The notes below the pieces were generated by a model, which made no database searches, was not told the origin of the DNA, and saw nothing but the letters and a program-made list of their open reading frames with translations. DNA of 64,000 nucleotides, taken from the NCBI GenBank assembly GCA_014138095.1, contig JACGXE010000004.1:62001-126000 (forward strand). The letters are read 5' to 3'. Of the stretch, positions 36,036 to 44,876 are shown in pieces. The translations under genes were made by a program, and so were the position numbers. Each line of letters starts with the position of its first letter. Within the stretch, counting starts at the first letter, position 1. The DNA is from Ochrobactrum sp. RH2CCR150. GTDB taxonomy: Bacteria; Pseudomonadota; Alphaproteobacteria; Rhizobiales; Rhizobiaceae.

Positions 36036-37256
36036 TCATCGGACATTCAATACTGCATCGATCAACGTTTTTTGCTGACGTAAACATTCCGACAACCGAA
36101 AGCGATTTTCGATGGTTCGGCGCGCTGCCGCCCGCATCTGGAGGCAGGCATCCGGGTCGGCAAGAACGTCCAGCACCGTTTGAGCCAGCACATCTGTGTC
36201 ATAAAATGGAACAAGCAGGCCGTTCTGACCGGCGCGGATCACCTCGCGCACCGGCGGCGTGTCGGACCCGATGATCAGCGCGCCGCACGCCATTGCCTCG
36301 ATCACCGACCACGACAACACGAACGGATAGGTCAGATAGATATGCCCTGTCGATATCTGGTAGAGCTTGCGCAGGTCGGCATGCGGGATGGAGCCCAGAA
36401 ACACCACCCTGTCGGGCGGCAGATCATGATTGCGCAAAAGATGTTCTCGCCAGGACCCTCCACCGGGAGGTGGCGTACCATAGCTGACCCCGTCTCCGCC
36501 GACGAAGACGAATATGGCATCCTTGTTCTGGCGGATGACTTTCGCCGCCGCTTCCAGCGCTTGCGGGAAACCCCGATAGGGTTCGAGATCACGCGACACA
36601 AAGGTGATCACGCGCGATTCTCCAGCCTTCAAAACACGACCGTCCGGCAGCTGTAAAGATGCGTGACGATCAGGATAGAAAACCTTGGTGTCGACACCCT
36701 CATGCACGACGGCGATGCGATTCTGTGCCGCTTTCGGATAAAGGCTCTTCTGCCAGTGCGTGGGGCTGAAACCGCCATCCATGCTTTCGAGCGTCACGAG
36801 CTGCGCCATATTTCTAAGCCGCAGCCGCTTACGCATCTCCACGTCAGGCTTGTCATCGGGCGCAAAGCCGACATCCGCACCATGCGCCCGATAGAAAAAT
36901 TCGCAGTAGCCAAGCGACGGCGTCGAGGGCAGCACGTCCTTGACGAACATCATGCTGCCCCAGCCGATATGACCTATGACTATGTCCGGCGGTTGACCGT
37001 GCCGCGCCATCGATTCAAGCGTTTCGGCGACACGGTAACCGATCCGGGTATGATGATCCGGAACCTCGAGATATCTGGCCATCGCACCATCGGTGCGAGG
37101 ACCAGATTCAACTCTGTGGCGAATGACGCGGACCGCAGGGAGGCGACGGTCCACCGTCTCGCAAATCAGGCTTACATCATGTCCGCTTTCAGCCAGATGC
37201 CCGGCCAGAGCAGCGAACTGACCAAATCCACGTCTGTGCACAAAAGCTATATGCAT
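36036..37256 (-). CDS. GT4-family glycosyltransferase
   Basis: A 406-residue cytoplasmic GT-B glycosyltransferase. The N-terminal domain starts MHIAFVHRRGFGQFAALAGHL; the C-terminal donor domain has VITFVSRDLEPYRGFPQALEA, VVFLGSIPHADLRKLY and PFVLSWSVIEAMACGALIIGSD with the conserved Glu. It lies 45 bases after the MarR gene on the same strand, so both are probably on one message and share the palindromic site. It faces the minus-strand operon's promoter region. The sugar is unknown. Confidence 0.85.
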   Translation of the reverse strand: MHIAFVHRRGFGQFAALAGHLAESGHDVSLICETVDRRLPAVRVIRHRVESGPRTDGAMARYLEVPDHHTRIGYRVAETLESMARHGQPPDIVIGHIGWGSMMFVKDVLPSTPSLGYCEFFYRAHGADVGFAPDDKPDVEMRKRLRLRNMAQLVTLESMDGGFSPTHWQKSLYPKAAQNRIAVVHEGVDTKVFYPDRHASLQLPDGRVLKAGESRVITFVSRDLEPYRGFPQALEAAAKVIRQNKDAIFVFVGGDGVSYGTPPPGGGSWREHLLRNHDLPPDRVVFLGSIPHADLRKLYQISTGHIYLTYPFVLSWSVIEAMACGALIIGSDTPPVREVIRAGQNGLLVPFYDTDVLAQTVLDVLADPDACLQMRAAARRTIENRFRLSECLRQQKTLIDAVLNVR

Positions 37257-37301
37257 GTCACAAAACGTGTAGGTTTTTTGGTCGATATTCGTCGATCAAC
37301 A

Positions 37302-37871
37302 TCAAATGCCATACCGTGCGGCGTTGCCCCACAGCAATTCCAGTCTGTGTAAAGTCTGGTATGCGATTTCGAGATTTCTAAGATCATCGTCATCACGAGC
37401 AAGGATATGATGATAGTCCCTGCTGGCGTTTTTCAGGTTCAGGCAAAGGCGTTCGCCCTTGTCTGTCAGACGAATGCGTGCAGACCGCTTGTCTCGCTGC
37501 GAGGCAACGCGATCAACATAACCGCCATCGGTAAGCTGCTTTAAATAATAGGAAATGTTGGACCCGACATAGTGCCCGCGATCCAGTAGTTCACCCACAG
37601 TGAGCTCGACATCGCCAATCGCCATCAGAACAAGCGTCTGTGCCGGGCCAATGTCCTCTACCCCCAACTTGGTAAGCTCCGTCTTCAGGAGGCTCACAAA
37701 GCGGCGGTTCACTCTTTCAATCATCCGGGCCAGTTCGAAATGAGTAATTACGACTGTATGCACCGGGTTTCTGCGTTCCTGTTTCTCGGCGGTTACTTCA
37801 GGAAAATCAACGGATGAATATCCGTCAATTGATGTTTCGACTTCCACTCCCTCGTGCAGAAGTTTTTGCAT
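37302..37871 (-). CDS. LdtR-like MarR-family regulator
   Basis: A 189-residue winged-helix regulator. Residues about 40-180 form the MarR domain, with VELTVGELLDRGHYVGSNISYYLKQLTDGGYV as the recognition helix region and SQRDKRSARIRLTDKGERL as the wing. The GELLDRG-YVGSN-SYYLK pattern is that of the LdtR/MdrA branch found in Rhizobiales, which controls cell-envelope genes; this is from memory. The start is supported by GGAGAG seven bases upstream. The palindrome at 37898, 27 bases before the ATG, suggests autoregulation. It sits between the glycan operons and the secretion genes and is the best candidate for their shared regulator. Confidence 0.82.
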   Translation of the reverse strand: MQKLLHEGVEVETSIDGYSSVDFPEVTAEKQERRNPVHTVVITHFELARMIERVNRRFVSLLKTELTKLGVEDIGPAQTLVLMAIGDVELTVGELLDRGHYVGSNISYYLKQLTDGGYVDRVASQRDKRSARIRLTDKGERLCLNLKNASRDYHHILARDDDDLRNLEIAYQTLHRLELLWGNAARYGI

Positions 37872-37897
37872 CTTTTACTCTCCATTTTCAATTTTAC

Positions 37898-37910
37898 TTC
37901 AAATTTTGAA
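37898..37910 (-). promoter_or_regulatory. 13-bp palindrome, probable MarR operator (site B)
   Basis: TTCAAAATTTGAA on the minus strand, 27 bases before the MarR start, in the 198-base gap between the MarR gene and the divergent secretion operon. Placed to control the MarR gene and possibly the secretion genes. Confidence 0.7.
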
Positions 37911-37987
37911 GAAATTTTCAATTAGATTTTCTTGTCTCCTTTCGCATTTCCCCGCCGTAATAACTTTTTTCCGTCACATTATAAGCG

Positions 37988-38005
37988 GTATTACTTGAAT
38001 AATAC
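37988..38005 (+). promoter_or_regulatory. Inverted repeat before the type I secretion operon
   Basis: GTATTA, six bases, TAATAC, 65 bases before the ABC gene. It differs from the 13-bp palindrome and could be a site for a second regulator, or simply AT-rich promoter sequence. Confidence 0.35.
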
Positions 38006-38069
38006 TGATAGATGGGTGACTCTCTTTAGGGATATCCACGACCTGTGACCATACCAAGGCAGACCGCGC

Positions 38070-39845
38070 ATGAACGATACTGGCCAAAAGAACCTAAATG
38101 GCAAGAGCTCCGTCGGCAAAAAAGCCACCGACGAAGTGGGAGTTTCGCCGAAAAGCCTCATTTACAGGGCTCGGCGCGTCTTCCTCTCGGGGCTGCTTTA
38201 CGCCGTGCTTTTGAGTGCCTGTATCAATTTGCTACAACTCACCGTACCGCTCTACATGTTGCAGGTTCATGACCGCGTCCTGAACAGCCGCAGTCTCGAC
38301 ACGTTGACCATGCTGACGATTCTCGCCATCGGTGCGATGATCGTTTTCGGCGTTCTGGAGTTCATCCGGGCGCTGTCGTTTCAAGCCATGGGCACCGCTC
38401 TGGTGCGTCGTCTCAACCTGGCCGTGTTGACGGCCGCCATCCAGGCTTCGGTCGATCAAGGTCTCCCGAAAGCGACGCAAACCCTCCGCGACCTCACAGA
38501 GTTGCGCAATTTTCTGACCTCCCCCGCCATCAATGCACCTCTTGATGCGGCGTGGTCGCCAATCTTCCTCGGCGTGCTGTTTTTGCTGCATCCGATGCTC
38601 GGCGTCATCGGCGTCATAGCCGTCGTTATTCTGGTCGCCTGCGGCCTGCTCACCGATCTCCTGACGCGCAATCTCATTCAGGAGGCCAATCAGGCCAATG
38701 TTGAAGCGGTGGCGAAAATCGGCAGCAGCCTGCGTCATGCGGAAGTCATCGAAGCCATGGGCATGTTGCCCGCTCTCGCCCGTCGCTGGCGCACCATGCA
38801 GATGCAGGCGCTCGAAGTTCTCGACCTCGGCGGTACCCGCGTCAAAGCTCTGTCGTCGATTGCACGCACGGCACGTTTCATCATCCAGATCGCTTCACTC
38901 GGCATCGGTACGCTGCTCGCCATGCAGCAGGAAATCACCCCCGGCGCCATGATTGCCACCAGCATCATCATCGGTCGCCTGCTGATGCCTTTCGACCGCA
39001 TTGTCGAGAACTGGCGTCAATGGGTCAGCGCCATAGCCAGTTGGAAGCGCGTTCAGTCGCTGCTGTCGGAAAACCTCGCTGTGCGCCAGACCATGCCAAC
39101 GCCACGCCCCAATGGCGACCTGGTGATCGACAAGCTGATTTACGCCGCGCCCGGTGTCGAAGTTCCGATCATCAAGGGCATTTCGTTTTCGATTTCGCCC
39201 GGTGAAGTGCTGGGGGTGGTCGGCCCTTCAGCGGCTGGTAAATCCACGCTGGCGCGCCTGCTCATCGGTATCGTCAAACCCTCCGCGGGCGGCGTCTTCC
39301 TTGACGGCAACAATGTCTACCTCTGGGAGCGTGGCTCATTCGGCGAGATCGCGGGCTATCTCCCGCAGTCGGTCTCGCTTCTCGACGGCACCATCAAGGA
39401 CAACATTGCGCGCATGGGCGACAGCGACCCGCACCGCGTACTGGAAGCAGCTCGCCTTGCCGATGTCCATGAAATGATCGGACGCATGCCGCTCGGTTAC
39501 GACACGCCGGTTGGCGACGGACGACTGACGCTTTCGGGCGGCCAGCGCCAGCGCATCGGCCTTGCGCGCTGCCTCTATAATCGCCCGCGCCTCATCGTGC
39601 TCGATGAACCCAACTCCAACCTCGACGCCATCGGCGAACGCGCCCTGATGCGCGCCATCGAACACGCGCGCGATGATGGCGCTATCGTCATCATGATCGC
39701 ACATCGTCCGACTATCATGCAGGTCGCCGACAAACTGCTCGTGCTTGAAAACGGCCGCATTACACAATTCGGCCCTCGCACCGACGTCGTGGCGTCGCTG
39801 ACGCCCGGCAACAATAATCCGCAGGCAGGAGCCGTGAACTCATGA
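38070..39845 (+). CDS. Type I secretion system ABC permease/ATPase (PrsD-like)
   Basis: A 591-residue inner-membrane ABC exporter of the PrsD/AprD/HasD class. Residues about 35-330 hold six membrane helices (starting SGLLYAVLLSACINLLQLTVPLYMLQVHDRVL). The ATPase domain has Walker A GPSAAGKST, signature LSGGQRQRIGLARC, Walker B LIVLDEPNSNLD and the H-loop AHRP. There is no N-terminal peptidase or C39-like domain, so it is of the RTX-exporting type. It overlaps the membrane-fusion gene by four bases. The third part, a TolC-like outer-membrane channel, is not in the window. The RTX gene downstream is the obvious substrate. Confidence 0.92.
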   Translation: MNDTGQKNLNGKSSVGKKATDEVGVSPKSLIYRARRVFLSGLLYAVLLSACINLLQLTVPLYMLQVHDRVLNSRSLDTLTMLTILAIGAMIVFGVLEFIRALSFQAMGTALVRRLNLAVLTAAIQASVDQGLPKATQTLRDLTELRNFLTSPAINAPLDAAWSPIFLGVLFLLHPMLGVIGVIAVVILVACGLLTDLLTRNLIQEANQANVEAVAKIGSSLRHAEVIEAMGMLPALARRWRTMQMQALEVLDLGGTRVKALSSIARTARFIIQIASLGIGTLLAMQQEITPGAMIATSIIIGRLLMPFDRIVENWRQWVSAIASWKRVQSLLSENLAVRQTMPTPRPNGDLVIDKLIYAAPGVEVPIIKGISFSISPGEVLGVVGPSAAGKSTLARLLIGIVKPSAGGVFLDGNNVYLWERGSFGEIAGYLPQSVSLLDGTIKDNIARMGDSDPHRVLEAARLADVHEMIGRMPLGYDTPVGDGRLTLSGGQRQRIGLARCLYNRPRLIVLDEPNSNLDAIGERALMRAIEHARDDGAIVIMIAHRPTIMQVADKLLVLENGRITQFGPRTDVVASLTPGNNNPQAGAVNS

Positions 39846-41257
39846 CCGGAAAATCTGTCATTCCTCGCCGCGTTTCGAATCTACTCGCGCCGCGTGCAGA
39901 ATCATCCGACCACAAGGCGCTCACCCGCTTCGGCAGCGTCAAACCCGAATGGGCTTATGATCTCGAACGCGAAGACAACCAGTCTCCGCTGCGCGGTCTC
40001 ATCATCGCCGGTATGGCTACGATTGGTGTCGCCTTTGGGGGGTTCTTCGCCTGGGCCTATTCCGCCGAGCTCGGCAGTGCCGCTGTTGCCAACGGAACCG
40101 TCATCGTCGATTCGAAGCGCAAGACCATCAGCCATCTGGAAGGCGGCATTCTCGACCGGTTGCTGGTGCAGGAAGGTGATCTGGTCAAGGTCGGCCAGCC
40201 GCTCTTGCGTCTTGATGCCACCAAAGCGCGCTCACAACTGCAATCGCTGGAAAGCCGCCGGATTGGTCTCATCGCCAAGCTGGCGCGCCTGAGAGCAGAA
40301 CAAGCGGGCGAGCACGAAATCACCTTCCCGGAGAGATTCGAGGAAGGCGGCGAGAACGCGAAAAATGCCATTCGCGCCGAACAGATCTTTTTCGAAAAGC
40401 GGCTAACGCAAAAGCGAAGCAAGATCGACATTCAGCAGAAAACCATCGAGCAATATACCGAACAGGCCAAGGCATCGACGGCACAGATTGCAGCGACCGA
40501 TCGCCAGATCACTTTGATTGAAGAACAGCGCAACGCTATCGCCGGGCTTGTGAAAAAGGGGTTCGCGCAGAAATCGACACTAACCGAAATCGAAACGCGG
40601 TTGAGCCAACTTGCGGGCGACCGTGGCGAATATACGGGTGAAAAGGCAAAGGCCGAACAAGCCAAGGCTGGCGCCGAATTCGCCTTGTCCGGCATTGAAA
40701 GCGACCTGCAATCGGAAATCGCGGGGGAAATCACGACCAGCCAGGTCGAACTTTCTGACGCAGAAGAGCAGATCATCGCTGCGAAAGATGTAATGCGTCG
40801 CGTTGAAGTGCTTGCTCCACAGGAAGGCATCATCGCCAATATTCGCCTGCGCACCCCGGGCGGCGTCATCTCGCCTGCCGAAGCGATTATGGATATCGTC
40901 CCCGAGAACGAGCCTCTTCTGGTGGAAATGAAAGTCAGCCCTAACGATATCGACAGCGTTGCAGTTGGTTCAAAAGCACAGATCAAACTTACCGCTTATA
41001 ATCAACGTTCTATGGCACCATTTGACGGCAAACTGACCTATATTGCCGCTGATCAAACCATCGATGACAAGACCAACTCGGCCTATTTCGTGGCACGTGC
41101 AGAGATCAATCCGGATTCACTGGCTGCCAATCCGACAGCCCGCATGTATCCGGGCATGCCTGCGGAAGTCATCATCGTGCATAAGGAACGTCGCGCAATC
41201 GACTATATCGTGTCGCCGATCACTGACAGTCTAAACCGCGCCTTCCGTGAAGATTAA
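39842..41257 (+). CDS. Type I secretion membrane-fusion protein (HlyD/PrsE-like)
   Basis: A 471-residue HlyD-family adaptor. One membrane helix (about residues 55-78) follows a short cytoplasmic tail; then comes a lipoyl-type segment (GTVIVDSKRKTISHLEGGIL) typical of the class, a long coiled coil (about 130-310), a second lipoyl half (VLAPQEGIIANIRLRTPGGV) and a beta-barrel end. It joins the ABC exporter to an outer-membrane channel. The ATGA overlap with the upstream gene shows translational coupling. Confidence 0.92.
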   Translation: MTGKSVIPRRVSNLLAPRAESSDHKALTRFGSVKPEWAYDLEREDNQSPLRGLIIAGMATIGVAFGGFFAWAYSAELGSAAVANGTVIVDSKRKTISHLEGGILDRLLVQEGDLVKVGQPLLRLDATKARSQLQSLESRRIGLIAKLARLRAEQAGEHEITFPERFEEGGENAKNAIRAEQIFFEKRLTQKRSKIDIQQKTIEQYTEQAKASTAQIAATDRQITLIEEQRNAIAGLVKKGFAQKSTLTEIETRLSQLAGDRGEYTGEKAKAEQAKAGAEFALSGIESDLQSEIAGEITTSQVELSDAEEQIIAAKDVMRRVEVLAPQEGIIANIRLRTPGGVISPAEAIMDIVPENEPLLVEMKVSPNDIDSVAVGSKAQIKLTAYNQRSMAPFDGKLTYIAADQTIDDKTNSAYFVARAEINPDSLAANPTARMYPGMPAEVIIVHKERRAIDYIVSPITDSLNRAFRED

Positions 41258-41754
41258 AACTTACGCGTCCCAAGTTTCAAATCCCTCCAAGCAAGATGTG
41301 CCAAAATGGAATGGATTGCATTTATCCGTGGCCGATCTTTGACTGGGAACGTTTCGAAGCCAGGTCGCCGTCCCCCGGAGAACTGTATTCCACAGTATTC
41401 CTTATATACATTTCAGATTTTCTGTTTTTTGCGACGCCGCGCATTCGAAACAATGTGCGGCGTCATCGCTTTGAAAAATAGACATTTTCTTGACAATTCC
41501 GTGACGTTTCAAATTTTGAAGCAATTTGCTCTAAAATATAATCCAAATACAAATTATTATTGATACAAAAGTAATTTTAAAAGAAGTTCACAATTCCGGA
41601 ATATAAATTTTTCGTAATAAATTGTTACACGGCATTATTGTAATTATACCATTTTCCGATGTTGTATTTATCAAAGATAAGTATCAGACTACTACGAGCA
41701 TAATGGTCGGAGCATTCCGGCTTGTGAAACCCAACGGAACACAAGGAGAAGCAG
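41258..41754 (+). promoter_or_regulatory. AT-rich control region of the RTX gene
   Basis: A 497-base stretch without a convincing gene; its small open frames lack start signals and coding character. It holds TTGACA (41490), the 13-bp palindrome (41508), the small palindrome ATTCCGGAAT (41593) and a good ribosome binding site (AAGGAGAAGC) just before the RTX start. The distance leaves room for a leader of up to about 230 bases. No known RNA element was recognised. Confidence 0.5.
41508..41520 (-). promoter_or_regulatory. 13-bp palindrome, probable MarR operator (site C)
   Basis: TTCAAAATTTGAA read on the minus strand, starting 12 bases after a TTGACA box, so a bound repressor would cover the -10 position of that promoter. 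It lies about 235 bases before the RTX gene. Confidence 0.65.
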
Positions 41755-42414
41755 ATGGCCACTCTAGAAGGCGGCGCCTACGACGACGTGTTGTTCGGCT
41801 CCCGCTTTGACGATTTCATCCGTGCCCATGGCGGCGATGATCTCGTCTTCGGAGGGGATGGCAATGACACCATCTTCGGCGGGAATGGCAGCGACATTCT
41901 TTTTGGCGGCACAGGCAATGACGTCCTGTTCGGCGAGAATGGCGATGACATTCTTTACGGCAATGAAGGAAACGACATTCTGAGCGGCGGCAATGGCAGC
42001 GACGTGCTGTATGGCGGCAATGGAGATGACATTCTCCAGGGCGGCAACGGCGATGACCTGCTTTATGGCGGCGCTCACAATGACATTCTGTATGGCGGCA
42101 ATGGCAACGACATCCTCGATGGCGGCGCCGGCGACGACGTGCTCATTGGTGGTAACGGGAGCGACACGTTCCTGTTCAACGGTGGCGGCGGAAACGACGT
42201 CATTCTCGACTTCAATCCGGGCGAGGACATCCTTCAGATCCAGAAGGGCATCAATGGCCTCGACATTTCGTCCGCGGACGATCTTGCCGATCGCGTCACG
42301 CAGGTTGGCGGCAATGTCGTTGTCGATCTCGGCAATGGCGACACCGTTACCCTCGTGAACACCAATGCTGACGACATCCAGTCGCATCCTGACCAGTACT
42401 TCACTGTTCACTGA
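41755..42414 (+). CDS. Short RTX calcium-binding repeat protein, likely type I secreted
   Basis: A 219-residue, very acidic and Gly/Asn/Asp-rich protein. From about residue 6 to 140 it is an unbroken run of GGxGxDxLx nonapeptides (roughly 14 copies, e.g. GGNGDDILQ, GGNGNDILD), which fold as a calcium-bound beta-roll. The last 75 residues (FNPGEDILQIQKGINGLDI onward) resemble the C-terminal secretion end of RTX proteins. There is no enzymatic or adhesion domain and no N-terminal signal. It follows the secretion operon, so export by that system is the natural reading. Possible roles are a calcium-dependent matrix or surface scaffold. A terminator follows. Confidence 0.85.
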   Translation: MATLEGGAYDDVLFGSRFDDFIRAHGGDDLVFGGDGNDTIFGGNGSDILFGGTGNDVLFGENGDDILYGNEGNDILSGGNGSDVLYGGNGDDILQGGNGDDLLYGGAHNDILYGGNGNDILDGGAGDDVLIGGNGSDTFLFNGGGGNDVILDFNPGEDILQIQKGINGLDISSADDLADRVTQVGGNVVVDLGNGDTVTLVNTNADDIQSHPDQYFTVH

Positions 42415-42430
42415 TTGATCCAATAATGGC

Positions 42431-42462
42431 GTGCCCGGCAGCCTCCCGCCGGGCACGTTTTG
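42431..42462 (+). terminator. Rho-independent terminator after the RTX gene
   Basis: GTGCCCGGC, an eight-base loop, GCCGGGCAC, then GTTTTGATTTT: a nine-pair GC stem followed by a T-rich run, 16 bases past the RTX stop codon. Confidence 0.88.
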
Positions 42463-42477
42463 ATTTTGAAGCCTATT

Positions 42478-42502
42478 CCGAAAAATGATTGCCAGTTTTC
42501 GG
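42478..42502. repeat. CCGAAAA/TTTTCGG palindromic intergenic element
   Basis: CCGAAAA, eleven bases, TTTTCGG: it resembles a second class of short rhizobial intergenic palindromes. It lies over the upstream TTG start that would otherwise be used for the next gene, which argues that the gene starts further downstream. Confidence 0.5.
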
Positions 42503-42563
42503 ATCAGAATGCGGGCTCCTCGTTGATTTTCCTGCATCCGATAAGAATGAAAGGGTATTCGCA

Positions 42564-44876
42564 TTGAACCTCGACCATTCGGCGGAGATTGCAATTGGCA
42601 CCGGGGCAAATGATATCGGCAGAACCGCCGATATCGGGGAAAGCAAACCCGAGAATCTCTCCATTTGCCGCCTTTGTGCCGACGTTGCCGTGATCGCCTG
42701 GGACATTCCAAGCCCGGCACGCCAGTCGACTAAATGCGCGCTTGAAATGCCTGTCCAACCGGTGCCACTGCTGAGCGTCGGCATTCCGCTGGAAAGCGGC
42801 GGCACGCGCATGTTCTGGGCCATGCGCACCGGCAGCGAGCCTGTTGAATTCGCTCTGTCCGCCGGTTCCCTTGGCCCCACGGTTCAGTCCATTCTCTACC
42901 CGGCCAACGAGCTTGCATCCTTTGATAGCGAACGCATCCTGTCAGACCTGACCCTGCAGGGGCACATCAAGCTGCTTTCGACCATTCTCACGACATGGCG
43001 CAGCGCGTTTCGCCTGTCGCGCAATCAGACTTTTGCAGCCCTCGTTCGCAACCTCACGCTGGCGCTGACGCCGGAACCGCGCGAAATCCAGAATTGCGGC
43101 CAGCCCGTTGCCGGACATCATCTGCTGGAGACTGCTGTCGATCCGATGCTCGGCGAAATCTCCGCCATCTATGGCGTCAGCAATGGAAGCGTTATCGTTA
43201 TCCCTCCGCGCTTCACGGTCGGCCAGCAGTCGCACAAGGCATGGCAGCCCTGCCATCTTCTGGTTGAATCCCCACAGAACTTGCCTTCATCCTTTCTGTT
43301 CGTCCTGACCGGACAAAAAGGGGTTGCAATCCGCAAACTCTCCGACGGTCCGTCAGAGCCGATGGATTTCGGCAAATGGTGGACCAAATGGCAAGGCAAT
43401 GCCGATCTGCGCGAATTTCTGGTCAGCGAACTCGCAAAACTTGGCCAAAGCGGCCCGGCTGTAGCCATCGACCTGCAAAGCCGTTCGCCGCTTCCTGTAC
43501 GCCAGATCACGCAATCCGCCAGCCATAATCCGGCAGCGGAAATCGATCTTGCACTTGCGCTGGATAATGGTCTGATCGTGGGCGGGTGGTATCACGATCC
43601 GTCGGCTATGCTGGGCGACATCGAATATCTGCCTGCCAATGGCAGTGCCATTTCACTGAAAGCCCATTTCCATAAATTCCCCGGAAAGATCGCCAAACGG
43701 GAAGATGCCCCACAGGCCGATGTGACGGGTTTCGTCGCCTGGCTGCCTGCTGCCAAAAATCTTGGTCCGCTTTTGCAACCGCGTTTCCAGATGCGGCTCA
43801 CATCCGGCGCAACCGCGCCTTTGGTCCCTGCCACGCAGCCGTTCGAGCCGGCGGAGCAGCGCAAGCGCATCTTGCGTGCCGTGCCGCCGCAACACGCACG
43901 CCCGAAAGTGTTCGAGACCATTCTCGCTCCGGCTTTGACCGAAGTGGAAAAGAAGCTGGGCGCGACCGTGCGCATTGCGGAAACCAAGGATTTTGGCACC
44001 ACGCCCGCCAACCCGGTCGCGTCCATCGTCATCCCGCTTTATCGCAATCTGGATTTCCTGCGCTTCCAGTTTTCGTCACTGGCAACCGATCCCTGGATCG
44101 TCGCCAATGCAGAACTCATTTTCGTTCTCGATTCGCCGGAAATACACGACGATACCGAGCACATGCTGGGCGGCCTGCATATATTGCACGACCTGCCGTT
44201 TCGCCTTGTCATCATGAATCGCAATGGCGGTTATGCCCGCGCCTGCAATGCGGGTGCGAGCGTGGCAACGGGTACTGCCATTGTGATGTTGAACTCCGAT
44301 GTCGTGCCGGAAAAGCACGGCTGGCTGCAAGACCTGCTGCAACCGCTCTTCGATAACAAACGGCTGGGCGCAATCGGTCCCCGACTTCTGTTTGAAGACG
44401 GTTCGCTTCAGCACGCAGGCCTCTATTTTGCCCGTGATCGCCACGGCGTCTGGCTCAACCATCATTACTACAAGGGCATGCCCGGTAGCTATGCGCCCGC
44501 CCTTGTCGGACGCGATGTTCCGGGCATTACTGGTGCCTGCCTTATAACGCGCAAGGATATCTTCGATCTGGTCGGTGGATATACTGAAGACTATATCATA
44601 GGTGACTATGAAGACAGTGATCTTTGCCTGAAAATCCGCCAGCTTGGCTTTCAGGTTTATTACGATCCTGCCGTCGCGCTCTATCATTTCGAGCGCCGCT
44701 CGATCCGCCGCAGCGCTGATTATATGCGCGGCCTTGCCAGCCAATATAATTCCTGGATGCACACCCAGCGCTGGGATGAAGACATCACCGACCTGATGGC
44801 TCCGCCAGAAGACGACACGCAGACCGCGCCGTCGTCCAATGTGATCGTTGCCAAATATGAAAGGAGCGTCGCTTGA
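42564..44876 (+). CDS. GT2-family glycosyltransferase with N-terminal GW-module region
   Basis: About 770 residues if translation starts at the TTG at 42564, which has AAGGG eight bases upstream; a TTG at 42489 would add 25 residues but lies in a repeat. The N-terminal 400 residues are a beta-rich region with LDNGLIVGGWYHDPSAMLG, a module also seen in the proteins at 46979 and 47760. The last 280 residues are a GT-A domain: VASIVIPLYRNLDFLRFQFSSL, NRNGGYARACNAG, the DxD-like VMLNSDVVP and YIIGDYEDSDLCLKIRQLG. It probably transfers a sugar such as rhamnose. The next gene overlaps its stop codon. Confidence 0.82.
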   Translation: MNLDHSAEIAIGTGANDIGRTADIGESKPENLSICRLCADVAVIAWDIPSPARQSTKCALEMPVQPVPLLSVGIPLESGGTRMFWAMRTGSEPVEFALSAGSLGPTVQSILYPANELASFDSERILSDLTLQGHIKLLSTILTTWRSAFRLSRNQTFAALVRNLTLALTPEPREIQNCGQPVAGHHLLETAVDPMLGEISAIYGVSNGSVIVIPPRFTVGQQSHKAWQPCHLLVESPQNLPSSFLFVLTGQKGVAIRKLSDGPSEPMDFGKWWTKWQGNADLREFLVSELAKLGQSGPAVAIDLQSRSPLPVRQITQSASHNPAAEIDLALALDNGLIVGGWYHDPSAMLGDIEYLPANGSAISLKAHFHKFPGKIAKREDAPQADVTGFVAWLPAAKNLGPLLQPRFQMRLTSGATAPLVPATQPFEPAEQRKRILRAVPPQHARPKVFETILAPALTEVEKKLGATVRIAETKDFGTTPANPVASIVIPLYRNLDFLRFQFSSLATDPWIVANAELIFVLDSPEIHDDTEHMLGGLHILHDLPFRLVIMNRNGGYARACNAGASVATGTAIVMLNSDVVPEKHGWLQDLLQPLFDNKRLGAIGPRLLFEDGSLQHAGLYFARDRHGVWLNHHYYKGMPGSYAPALVGRDVPGITGACLITRKDIFDLVGGYTEDYIIGDYEDSDLCLKIRQLGFQVYYDPAVALYHFERRSIRRSADYMRGLASQYNSWMHTQRWDEDITDLMAPPEDDTQTAPSSNVIVAKYERSVA

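Noticed and set aside
41296-41563. Two small open frames before the RTX gene
   Set aside because: No ribosome binding site, no hydrophobic or known pattern, and they overlap the operator region.
41860-42160. Possible CRISPR or tandem DNA repeat
   Set aside because: The 27-base periodicity is the coding pattern of nonapeptide RTX repeats and contains no spacers.
41764-42720. 318-residue open frame opposite the RTX gene
   Set aside because: Its repeats are the reverse complement of RTX codons; no start signal.
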